From positions 1-20,740 of the forward strand of contig DASQWR010000156.1 in the NCBI GenBank assembly GCA_035640155.1: a DNA stretch of 20,740 nt, read 5' to 3'. The position numbers and the translations under genes are program-made. Origin of the DNA: JALYQB01 sp035640155 (GTDB lineage: Bacteria; Actinomycetota; Actinomycetes; Mycobacteriales; Pseudonocardiaceae). The notes below the pieces were generated by a model. That model ran no database searches. It was not told the DNA's origin and saw nothing but the letters and a program-made list of their open reading frames with translations. Numbering within the stretch: position 1 is the stretch's first letter; each line of letters begins with the position of its first letter. Below are positions 14,331-20,740 of the stretch, piece after piece.

Positions 14331-15478
14331 GCACGGTCCGGTCAGCGCGCGTACTGGACGTCGATGTGCTCCTCGACGACCCGCAGACCCGGGTCGTGGT
14401 GTGCTGTGGGGCCGGAGGCGTTGGCAAGACCACCATCGCGGCGGCGCTGGCGCTGCGGGCCGCCGAGGGCGGCCGGACAGTCGTCGTGCTCACCATCGAC
14501 CCGGCGCGGCGCCTGGCCCAGTCACTCGGGCTGCGCGAGCTCGGGAACTCTCCGCGGCCGGTCATCGGCATCGACAGCGTCGACGAGGCGGGCGGCGAGC
14601 TGCACGCGATGATGCTGGACATGCGTCGCACCTTCGACGAGATGGTGCAGGCCCACGCGAGCCCACAGCGCTCGGCGCAGATCCTGGCCAACCCCTTCTA
14701 CCAGACCATCTCCTCGTCCTTCGCCGGAACGCAGGAGTACATGGCGATGGAGAAGCTCGGCCAGCTGGTCGGCACCGGGCACTGGGACCTCGTCGTCGTG
14801 GACACCCCGCCGTCGCGCTCGGCCCTGGACTTCCTCGACGCTCCGCAGCGACTGTCGTCCTTCCTGGACGGGCGCATGATCCGGCTACTGTCCGCGCCCG
14901 CCCGGGCCGGCGGGCGGGGCATGCGCCGGCTGGTGGGCGCCGGGTTCGGCCTGTTCGCCAAGGCGGTGTCCACGATCCTGGGCGGCCAGTTGCTGGCCGA
15001 CGCCTCGGCGTTCGTCCGTGCCTTCGACACCATGTTCGGCGGGTTCCGGGAGCGGGCCGGCGCCACCTACGAGCTGCTGCGCTCGCCGGGCACGTCGTTC
15101 GTCGTGGTGGCCGCCCCGGAGGCCGACGCGCTGCGCGAGGCCGCCTACTTGGTCGACCGGTTGGCCACCGAGCGGATGCCGCTCGCGGGTCTCGTGCTCA
15201 ACCGGACGCACCCGCTGTACGCCGACCTGCCCGCCGACCGCGCCGAGGCCGCCGCGGAACAGCTGGAGGCTGACGGGGTTGCACCGCTGGCCGCGGCGGT
15301 TCTCCGGCTGCACGTCGACCGGGTCGGCACCGCGCGCCGGGAGAAGCGGCTGCTCGCGCGGTTCTGCAAGGCGCACCCCGTCGTACCGGTGGTCACTGTG
15401 CCGGCGATGGCGCGCATCGTGCACGACCTGCCGGGCCTGCGCGAGATGGGTCACCGGCTGGCCGGCGGGACCGGCTGA
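14327..15478 (+). CDS. ArsA/Get3-like ATPase, second subunit (Rv3680/BagB-like)
   Basis: The 383-residue protein has the P-loop VVVCCGAGGVGKTTIAAALA (23-42) with Lys34. Ala29 replaces the signature lysine found at this place in the first subunit (GKGG there, GAGG here). A switch II-like VVVDTPPSRSALDFLDAP follows. Downstream the mostly helical part includes DGRMIRLLS and GGRGMRRLVG, possibly a substrate-binding groove or membrane-proximal region. The gene overlaps the first subunit by four bases and the pair matches Rv3679-Rv3680. The last 86 bases are also covered on the opposite strand by the whiB4-like gene. Function as an ATP-driven targeting or transport partner is inferred; no membrane partner is encoded nearby. 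Confidence 0.9.
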   Translation: MSTVRSARVLDVDVLLDDPQTRVVVCCGAGGVGKTTIAAALALRAAEGGRTVVVLTIDPARRLAQSLGLRELGNSPRPVIGIDSVDEAGGELHAMMLDMRRTFDEMVQAHASPQRSAQILANPFYQTISSSFAGTQEYMAMEKLGQLVGTGHWDLVVVDTPPSRSALDFLDAPQRLSSFLDGRMIRLLSAPARAGGRGMRRLVGAGFGLFAKAVSTILGGQLLADASAFVRAFDTMFGGFRERAGATYELLRSPGTSFVVVAAPEADALREAAYLVDRLATERMPLAGLVLNRTHPLYADLPADRAEAAAEQLEADGVAPLAAAVLRLHVDRVGTARREKRLLARFCKAHPVVPVVTVPAMARIVHDLPGLREMGHRLAGGTG

Positions 15479-15785
15479 TCGTCCCCCGGTCGGGCGGCTC
15501 CAGCAGCTCCAGCCAGTTACGCACCTCGGGGCGGCGGCGCAGCAACGCCCGGCGCTCCCGCTCCGTCATCCCACCCCACACCCCGAACTCGATGCGCCGG
15601 TCCAGGGCCTCGGCCAGGCACCGGATCCGCACCGGGCACGGACGGCACACCTGCGTGGCAGAACGCTGTGCCGCACCCCGCACGAACAGCCGGTCCGGAT
15701 CCTCCAGGCAGGCGCCCCGGCTCCGCCAGTCCGCAGCCGCCCAACCAAGGTCCTTCGTCGCCATCCCCCGAAACGCTCCCCTCAT
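15393..15785 (-). CDS. whiB4: WhiB-family iron-sulfur regulator, WhiB4-like
   Basis: The 130-residue protein has the four cluster cysteines Cys26, Cys47, Cys50 and Cys56 in the WhiB spacing (Cys-X20-Cys-X2-Cys-X5-Cys), the FVRGAAQR stretch, and the FGVWGGMTERERRALLRR turn and basic helix that bind sigma-A and DNA. In mycobacteria WhiB4 (Rv3681c) senses oxygen and oxidants through its [4Fe-4S] cluster and affects DNA condensation and antioxidant genes. It is divergent from ponA2, exactly as Rv3681c-Rv3682. ATG 15785 is taken as the start; ATG 15764 (MATKDLGW) is a good alternative with GGGGG just before it. The C-terminus runs about 25 residues past the usual end and overlaps the second ATPase gene by 86 bases, tail to tail. 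Confidence 0.9.
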   Translation of the reverse strand: MRGAFRGMATKDLGWAAADWRSRGACLEDPDRLFVRGAAQRSATQVCRPCPVRIRCLAEALDRRIEFGVWGGMTERERRALLRRRPEVRNWLELLEPPDRGTISRSRRPAGDPSRAGPAGRARCAPSPAQ

Positions 15786-15931
15786 CTCGACTATGCACGT
15801 CCGCCACCGAACTCGTGCCGTCGACCGGACCGGCTCGCGCGGTCCGGCGTCGTCCTGGTGTGCGACTCCGACGGATTCCGGGGCGAGGAGGTTCCGCAGC
15901 GACGGTCGAGACGGCGTTTCCGCCGAACGCG

Positions 15932-15937
15932 TACTCT
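15932..15937 (+). promoter_or_regulatory. -10 element for leaderless ponA2
   Basis: TACTCT fits TANNNT and is followed by exactly seven bases and GTG 15945. This supports the start chosen for ponA2, which lacks a ribosome site. Confidence 0.5.
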
Positions 15938-15944
15938 CTTCGGG

Positions 15945-18398
15945 GTGGAGATAGGCATTGCGCTGTGGCGGATGACGGGACTCTGCCTGCTCGCAGGAGT
16001 CCTCGTAGCCGGCCTGCTGTTCCCGGTGGCAGGCGCCATCGGGATGACCTCCAACCAAGCCAGCGACACGGTCAACAGCGTGTCGGCTGAGCTGGTCAAC
16101 GAGCAGGTGCCGCTGGTCACGACGGTCACGGACATCGGCGGCGTCCCGATCGCCTACGTGTTCGAGCAGAACCGCATCAAGGCCGAGCCCTCGGGCATCG
16201 CCGACACCATGAAGGCCGCGATCCTCGCGATCGAGGACCGCCGGTTCTTCGAGCATGACGGGGTCGACTGGCGCGGGATCTCCCGGGCGCTCGCCACCAA
16301 CGTCACCTCCAGCGGCAGCGCGCTGGAGGGCCAGGGTGCCTCGACACTGACCATGCAGTACGTCAAGAACTACCTGCTCTACGCGGTCGCCGACACCGAG
16401 GCGGAGCGCAGCTCCGCGGTCGCGACCACTCCCGCCCGCAAGCTGCGTGAGATCCAGCTCGCGCAGCAGCTCGAGCGGAAGGTGGGCAAGCAGGAGATCC
16501 TGGCCCGCTACCTCAACATCGTCTTCTTCGGCAACAATGCCTACGGCATCGTCTCGGCTGCGCGCACCTACTTCGACACCACCCCGGACCAGCTGACCGT
16601 CTCGCAGGCCGCGCTGCTGGCCGGCCTGGTCAAGTCCACCAGTGCCTTCGACCCGGTGGACAACCCCGAGGCAGCCATCGGCCGGCGCAACCTGGTGATC
16701 GACTCAATGGTGGACGTCGGTTCCATCACCCAGGCGCAGGGCGAGGCGGCCAAGGCCGAGCCGCTCGGCATCCAACAGCCACTGACCGGACTGGCCAACG
16801 GTTGCGTCAGCGCAGGACCCGCGGACGGCTTCATGTGCCAGTACGCACTGGACTACCTCGAGACCGTCGGACTGCCCTTGGAGCAGATCAAGCGCGGTGG
16901 CTACACGGTCCGGACGACCCTCGACCGCCGGGCCAGCGACCTGGCCAAGGACGCGGTGAACTCGCAGGTGCCCAGGAGCACGCCGGGCATCGCGAACGCG
17001 ATGGCCGTCGTGCAGCCCGGCAAGGACAAGCACCGCGTCGTCGCGCTGGTCTCCAGCCGCGACTACGGCCTCGACGCCGAGGCCGGGCAGACGTCCTTCG
17101 CCCAGCCCTCCAGCCCCCAGCCGTTCGGCGCCGGGTCGATCTACAAGATCTTCACCGCGGCCGCCGCGCTGGAGAAGGGCCTCGGCATCGAGACCCCGGT
17201 GTCGGTGCCGAGCGCCTACACCTCACGCGTCTACACGAACGGTAGCGCACCTTATACGGTGCGGAACGCGGGCAACTACGCCAACAGATCCATCACCCTG
17301 CAAACCGCGCTTGCCATCTCCCCCAATACCACGTTCGTCGCGCTCGCCGACCGCGTCGGCTCGGTCACCCCGATCGTCGACATGGCCTACCGCCTTGGCA
17401 TGCGCACCAGCCTGAACGTGCGCGACGGCGAGGGGCGCACCATCGCCGAGGCGGTGAAGTCCGAGAACCGCGGGTCCTACACGCTGGGGCCGGAGCCGAC
17501 CAGCCCGCTCGACCTCGCCAACGTCGCGGCGACGCTGATGAGTGGCGGCACCTGGTGCCCGCCAAGCCCCATCGAGGCCATCACCGACCGGAACGGGAAG
17601 CCGGTGCCGTTGAAGGAAGCGCCGTGCGAGCAGGCAGTGCCGGAAGGGTTGGCCAACACACTGGCCGTCGGCCTGAGCCAGGACGACGCGCCCGGCGGCA
17701 CCGCTTACACCGCGGCGCAGAACGCCGGGTGGAGCCGGCCGATGCTGGGCAAGACGGGCACCACGCAGAACAACCGCTCCGCCGGTTTCGTCGGCGCCAC
17801 GCCGCAGTACGCGGGAGCCGTGCTGGTGTGGCCCGATGGCAGCAACCCGCGACCGATCTGCGACACCGACCCGCCACGGCTGTGCGGGACCGGGAACATC
17901 TTCGGCGGCAAGGTCCCGGCGCGGACGTGGTTCAACGCCATGATCCCGATGCACGAGGGGCTGCCCGTACTGCCCATGCCGCCCACCGACCCGCGCTACG
18001 TCTCGGGCGGCGGCGGCGCCCAGGTGCCCAACGTCGTCGGCCAGGGTGAGAACCAGGCCCGGTTGACCCTGGAACGTGCCGGCTTTCGGGTGCAGTCGTT
18101 CGACACCGACTCCACCCAGCCACGGGGCATCGTCACCTCGCAGAACCCCTCCGACTCGGCCTTGCCGGGTGATCTGGTGACGATCGGCGTCAGCAACGGC
18201 AATCCCCCGCCGGTGGAGACCAGGGAGCCCGAACCGCTGCCCGAAGAGTCGGACGGTGGGGCCCCGCTACCCCCACCGTTCGAGGAGGAGTCGGAACCCG
18301 ACTTTGACTTCGACGAGTTCGACCCGTTCAATCCCGACCCGGGCCCGTTCGTGCCGGAGCCGAACCCGGAACCACCACCACAGCCGGAGCCCGAGTAG
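15945..18398 (+). CDS. ponA2: Class A penicillin-binding protein PonA2 with PASTA domain
   Basis: The 817-residue bifunctional enzyme polymerises and cross-links peptidoglycan outside the membrane. A short cytoplasmic start and one membrane helix (about 9-33) come first. The glycosyltransferase domain has catalytic Glu97 in AIEDRRFFEHDGVDWRG, GASTLTMQYVKNY (131-143) and RKLREIQLAQQLE. The transpeptidase domain has Ser398-Ile-Tyr-Lys401, Ser459-Pro-Asn461 and Lys603-Thr-Gly605. One PASTA domain (about 692-752) precedes a long Pro/Asp/Glu-rich tail (753-817) with DFDFDEFDPFNPDPGP, unlike the less acidic tail of M. tuberculosis PonA2 (Rv3682). GTG 15945 is chosen from the leaderless -10 and because the membrane helix begins soon after; the much longer open frame upstream overlaps the second ATPase and whiB4. 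PonA2 homologues matter for survival under stress and slow growth. Confidence 0.95.
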   Translation: MEIGIALWRMTGLCLLAGVLVAGLLFPVAGAIGMTSNQASDTVNSVSAELVNEQVPLVTTVTDIGGVPIAYVFEQNRIKAEPSGIADTMKAAILAIEDRRFFEHDGVDWRGISRALATNVTSSGSALEGQGASTLTMQYVKNYLLYAVADTEAERSSAVATTPARKLREIQLAQQLERKVGKQEILARYLNIVFFGNNAYGIVSAARTYFDTTPDQLTVSQAALLAGLVKSTSAFDPVDNPEAAIGRRNLVIDSMVDVGSITQAQGEAAKAEPLGIQQPLTGLANGCVSAGPADGFMCQYALDYLETVGLPLEQIKRGGYTVRTTLDRRASDLAKDAVNSQVPRSTPGIANAMAVVQPGKDKHRVVALVSSRDYGLDAEAGQTSFAQPSSPQPFGAGSIYKIFTAAAALEKGLGIETPVSVPSAYTSRVYTNGSAPYTVRNAGNYANRSITLQTALAISPNTTFVALADRVGSVTPIVDMAYRLGMRTSLNVRDGEGRTIAEAVKSENRGSYTLGPEPTSPLDLANVAATLMSGGTWCPPSPIEAITDRNGKPVPLKEAPCEQAVPEGLANTLAVGLSQDDAPGGTAYTAAQNAGWSRPMLGKTGTTQNNRSAGFVGATPQYAGAVLVWPDGSNPRPICDTDPPRLCGTGNIFGGKVPARTWFNAMIPMHEGLPVLPMPPTDPRYVSGGGGAQVPNVVGQGENQARLTLERAGFRVQSFDTDSTQPRGIVTSQNPSDSALPGDLVTIGVSNGNPPPVETREPEPLPEESDGGAPLPPPFEEESEPDFDFDEFDPFNPDPGPFVPEPNPEPPPQPEPE

Positions 18399-18431
18399 CA
18401 CCCCGGGTCACCCCGCGGGCCAACCGCCTGA

Positions 18432-18902
18432 TCAGGCCGCCAGCGCGGCGCGGACGGCGGCGGCCACCCGGGCGCCTTCGGCCCGGCCGAAGGTCCGTGC
18501 CGTGGCGGCCTTCATGACCTGGCCCATCTGGCGCTGACCCGGGGGTTCGCCGAGCGAGGCGGTTACTTCCTCGACCGCCTCGGCCACCAACCGGGACAGC
18601 TCGTCGTCGTCGAGCTGCGCAGGCAGGTAACCGGCGAGTATCTCGCCCTCGGCTCGCTCCTGCGCGGCTCGCTCCTCGCGTCCGGCTGCGCTGAACGCCT
18701 CGTCTGCCTCGCGGCGCTTCTTGGCCTCCCGGGCCAGCACCGCGCGCACCTCCTCGTCCAAGAGCTCACGCGCCGCGGAGCCCGACACCTCCTCGTTCGA
18801 CACCGCGGCCAGCGCCATCCGCAACGTCGCCACCGTCGTGGTGTCCCGCGCCTTCATCGCCGCGGTGAGATCGGCCCGCAACCGGTCCTTGAGCTCTGCC
18901 AT
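18432..18902 (-). CDS. GatB/YqeY domain protein
   Basis: The 156-residue protein starts MAELKDRLRADLTAAMKARD and contains TLRMALAAVSNEEV, a charged coiled helical stretch (about 45-88), EGEILAGYLPAQLDDDEL and GQVMKAATARTFGRAEGARVA. This is the YqeY family, related to the C-terminal tail domain of the GatB amidotransferase subunit; a tRNA-linked role is assumed from that relation but is unproven. The length is typical (about 150). ATG 18902 is chosen: TAGCGT lies eight bases upstream, and the longer open frame to 19469 is not YqeY-like and overlaps the divergent metallophosphoesterase. It converges with ponA2, leaving only 33 bases between stop codons with no obvious strong terminator. Confidence 0.92.
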   Translation of the reverse strand: MAELKDRLRADLTAAMKARDTTTVATLRMALAAVSNEEVSGSAARELLDEEVRAVLAREAKKRREADEAFSAAGREERAAQERAEGEILAGYLPAQLDDDELSRLVAEAVEEVTASLGEPPGQRQMGQVMKAATARTFGRAEGARVAAAVRAALAA

Positions 18903-18910
18903 GGGCACAG

Positions 18911-18916
18911 ACGCTA
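18911..18916 (-). promoter_or_regulatory. -10 element for the YqeY-like gene
   Basis: TAGCGT on the minus strand (18916-18911) lies eight bases before ATG 18902. It is identical to the -10 of the DUF4177-like gene and has the same GCGA flank. Confidence 0.45.
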
Positions 18917-19022
18917 TCGCGTCGCGACGGCTCCACCCGCCTGCCTTCTCACCGTCGGAACCAGGGGTCGCTTGCGGGATGGCTGGCCGCCCCATGGCTC
19001 CCGGGCGCTCAGCACGCCGACG

Positions 19023-19028
19023 TAGGAT
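19023..19028 (+). promoter_or_regulatory. -10 element for the metallophosphoesterase gene
   Basis: TAGGAT is followed by eight bases and GTG 19037, giving a leaderless or nearly leaderless mRNA. No ribosome site is seen before this GTG. Confidence 0.45.
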
Positions 19029-19036
19029 GAGACGTC

Positions 19037-19999
19037 GTGAGCACCCTCGGCCGCGCCACCGGCTCCGGACTGGGTACCACCGGGATGGCTGCCTTCGGGA
19101 TGAGCATCTTCGGGGTGGGCGTCGCCGCGCTCGGGTACGCGGTCGGGATCGAGCGCCGGAACTGGACCCTGCGCCGTGCGACGATCCCGGTGCTTCCCGC
19201 AGGAGCAGATCCGCTGCGCGTCCTGCACCTCTCCGACCTGCACATGACACCACGGCAGCACTCCAAGCAGCGGTGGGTGGCCGGGCTGGCCGACCTGGAG
19301 CCCGATCTGGTGGTGAACACCGGTGACAACCTCGCGCATCCGCACGCCGTTCCCGCCGTGCTCCGGGCGCTGCAGCCGCTGCTGAGGCTGCCCGGGGTGT
19401 TCGTGTTTGGCAGCAACGATTACTTCGCGCCGCAGCTGAAAAACCCATTGCGCTACCTGGCCAGGTCACGACGCCAACGGTCCTATGGTGACGCGCTGCC
19501 CTGGCGGGATCTGCGGGCCGCGTTCACCGAGCACGGATGGACCGATCTCACCCACACCCGGTGCGAGGTCGCCCTCGGCCACCGAACCCTGGTCGCCGCC
19601 GGGGTGGACGACCCGCACCTGCGGCTGGACCGCTACCCGCGCGTCACCGGGCTCACCAACCCGGCCGCCGACCTGCGACTCGGGCTCACCCATTCCCCGG
19701 AGCCTCGGGTACTCGACGCGTTCGCCGCGGACGGCTACGACCTGGTGCTCGCCGGCCACACCCACGGTGGTCAGCTGCGGCTGCCCGGCTACGGGGCCCT
19801 CGTGACGAACTGCGGGCTGGACCGCTCCCGGGCGCGGGGCGTGTCGCGGTGGGGGGCTCACACCTGGCTGCACGTCTCGGCCGGACTGGGCACCTCGCCG
19901 TATGCCCCGGTTCGGTTCGCCTGCCCACCCGAGGCGAGCCTGCTGACGCTGGTGCCCCGCCCCGGATCTCCGGTTCGGGTCACCCCGGCCGTGGGCTAG
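19037..19999 (+). CDS. Membrane-anchored metallophosphoesterase (calcineurin-like)
   Basis: The 320-residue protein has a hydrophobic N-terminal segment (about 14-37), then the calcineurin-like motifs in order: LHLSDLHMT with Asp67 and His69, NTGDN with Asp97, FGSNDYF with Asn127-Asp128 (GSND in place of the usual GNHD), LTHSPEP with His219 and LAGHTHGGQLRLPG with His241 and His243. These residues hold the two catalytic metal ions. The family includes membrane-associated phosphoesterases such as YkuE/YaeI-like lipid phosphatases; the substrate here is not known. It corresponds to Rv3683, just after ponA2, and an envelope lipid or cell-wall substrate is plausible. The stop codon TAG is part of the -10 element of the following tRNA promoter. 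Confidence 0.92.
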   Translation: MSTLGRATGSGLGTTGMAAFGMSIFGVGVAALGYAVGIERRNWTLRRATIPVLPAGADPLRVLHLSDLHMTPRQHSKQRWVAGLADLEPDLVVNTGDNLAHPHAVPAVLRALQPLLRLPGVFVFGSNDYFAPQLKNPLRYLARSRRQRSYGDALPWRDLRAAFTEHGWTDLTHTRCEVALGHRTLVAAGVDDPHLRLDRYPRVTGLTNPAADLRLGLTHSPEPRVLDAFAADGYDLVLAGHTHGGQLRLPGYGALVTNCGLDRSRARGVSRWGAHTWLHVSAGLGTSPYAPVRFACPPEASLLTLVPRPGSPVRVTPAVG

Positions 20000-20002
20000 A
20001 CT
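19974..20002 (+). promoter_or_regulatory. Promoter of tRNA-Pro
   Basis: TTCGGG (19974-19979) and TAGACT (19997-20002) have a 17-base spacer; the -10 is good and the -35 weak. Transcription would begin near 20009, about seven bases before the mature tRNA. The promoter lies within the last codons of the metallophosphoesterase gene. Confidence 0.5.
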
Positions 20003-20015
20003 CGGCGACGTTCTT

Positions 20016-20093
<78 letters not shown>

Positions 20094-20131
20094 GAAAAAC
20101 TCGTCTCTTAGCCATCTTGCGGAAGATCTGT

Positions 20132-20151
20132 GGGGGCCAAACCGGGGGCCA
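20132..20151. repeat. Two GGGGGCCA direct repeats between tRNA and integrase
   Basis: GGGGGCCA occurs at 20132-20139 and 20144-20151 with a 12-bp period, just downstream of the integrase stop codon side and 40-60 bp from the tRNA end. Short direct repeats near an attachment site are typical arm-type integrase binding sites, but only two copies are visible. Confidence 0.4.
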
Positions 20152-20157
20152 CTCGCC

Positions 20158-20740
20158 TCACGCTGGCCGGGCTTCGTTCTGGGTGAAGATGGTGTTCATG
20201 GTCTCGGCGCCTTGAGTGATCACCGGCTTGAGTTGGTGCCGGTAGACCTCCTCGGTTACCGCCGTGCTGGCGTGCCCGACGAGATCAGCGATGGTTTCGA
20301 GGGGAACGCCGTTGTCGCTCATCAGGGACACGAACGAGTGGCGCAGCTCCCGCGGCGTCCAGTTCTCGCCGAGACCGGCCCTCTTGGTGATCGCTTTGAA
20401 GGCCCGGCGAACGTGGGACGTGTCGAGCGGTGTCCCCACCTGGCTGGCGAAGACGAGACCGTGATCCCGTCAGCGCCTGCCTGCCGTCAGTCGCTCCCTC
20501 GCCTGCCGTACATGGTGCGTGCGGAGCGCCTCAGCGGCCTGCGTGGGCAGTTCCAGCGTCCGGCGTGACTTCTCGGTCTTGGTGTCACCGTTGGCACGTA
20601 CCGAGCGCCAGACGTAGATCGCGAACCGCTCGTGATCGAACCCGGCTTCGGTGACCGGCACCCATACCGCGCTATCCGCTACCCCCCAGGTGACCACGTG
20701 GGACCAGCGCAGCGCGCGGGCCTCTTCGGTGCGGATGCCA
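20158..20740 (-). pseudogene. Tyrosine-recombinase integrase, interrupted by an in-frame stop
   Basis: Reading leftward from the window edge, one frame gives GIRTEEARALRW (first catalytic arginine), a middle part with GDTKTEKSRRTLELP, then a TGA at 20472-20470. The same frame continues with RDHGLVFASQVGTPLDTSHVRRAF, the box TPRELRHSF with the second arginine, DLVGHAS and EEVYRH with the nucleophile tyrosine, ending at 20158. No bases are gained or lost: the sequence on either side fits an undisturbed integrase, and W is the usual residue before RD/Q at the broken place, so a TGG to TGA change is the simplest cause. The N-terminal part lies outside the window. Unless TGA is read through or is a sequencing error, the enzyme is inactive and the element fixed in place. 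The box has R where many relatives have H. Confidence 0.85.

Noticed and set aside
15018..15944. N-terminal extension of the ponA2 frame through the ATPase and whiB4
   Set aside because: The extension overlaps two real genes in other frames and lacks a signal or membrane start.
18903..19469. N-terminal extension of the YqeY-like frame
   Set aside because: The residues are Arg/Ser/Pro-rich and lie opposite the metallophosphoesterase gene; the family starts at MAELKDRL.

Overview
The window is GC-rich DNA with strongly G/C-biased third codon positions. It carries actinobacterial hallmarks: a WhiB regulator, a PonA2-type penicillin-binding protein, a MarP-type protease, a Crp of mycobacterial type, and many start codons 6-8 bases after a TANNNT -10 element (leaderless transcription). 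From memory, the gene order follows the Mycobacterium tuberculosis block Rv3660c-Rv3683 closely, with some genes missing and an arfB-nhaA pair added. This suggests a relative of the mycobacteria, most likely in Pseudonocardiales; the genus cannot be fixed from sequence reading alone.

Layout. 1-597: truncated ssd (minus). 598-992: divergent spacer holding a 6C-family small RNA (minus, about 813-904) and a DnaA-box-like palindrome. 993-1799: HAD-IB phosphatase. 1800-2386: no protein gene, but a probable Ms1/MTS2823-type RNA (about 1967-2226) with a Crp-type operator in its promoter and a strong terminator. 2387-6234: acs, arfB, a structured leader and nhaA. 6325-7763: holin-X-like membrane protein and ephE-like hydrolase. 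7823-11158 (minus): operon nth - TlpA-like thioredoxin - NUDIX - marP with 1-4 base overlaps. 11272-12281: small membrane protein and crp. 12282-12676: spacer with hairpins, a possible coding relic and a 14-bp tandem repeat. 12677-13284 (minus): DUF4177-like protein and RidA-like protein. 13323-15478: two ArsA/Get3-like ATPases. 15393-15785 (minus): whiB4-like gene overlapping the second ATPase antisense. 15945-18398: ponA2. 18432-18902 (minus): YqeY/GatB-like. 19037-19999: membrane-anchored metallophosphoesterase. 20016-20092: tRNA-Pro(CGG). 20158-20740 (minus): a tyrosine integrase with an in-frame stop, marking the edge of an element inserted at the tRNA.

How the parts fit. The block is mostly stress and envelope housekeeping: peptidoglycan synthesis (PonA2), periplasmic protease and thioredoxin (MarP, TlpA-like), DNA repair (Nth), redox and cAMP regulators (WhiB4, Crp), acetate activation (Acs), ribosome rescue (ArfB) and Na+/H+ exchange (NhaA). 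Two probable regulatory RNAs flank the HAD gene. The most interesting inferences are the Crp-type site inside the promoter of the Ms1-like RNA, which would link cAMP to an RNA known in mycobacteria to bind RNA polymerase core, and the foldable nhaA leader, which I cannot assign to a known riboswitch class.
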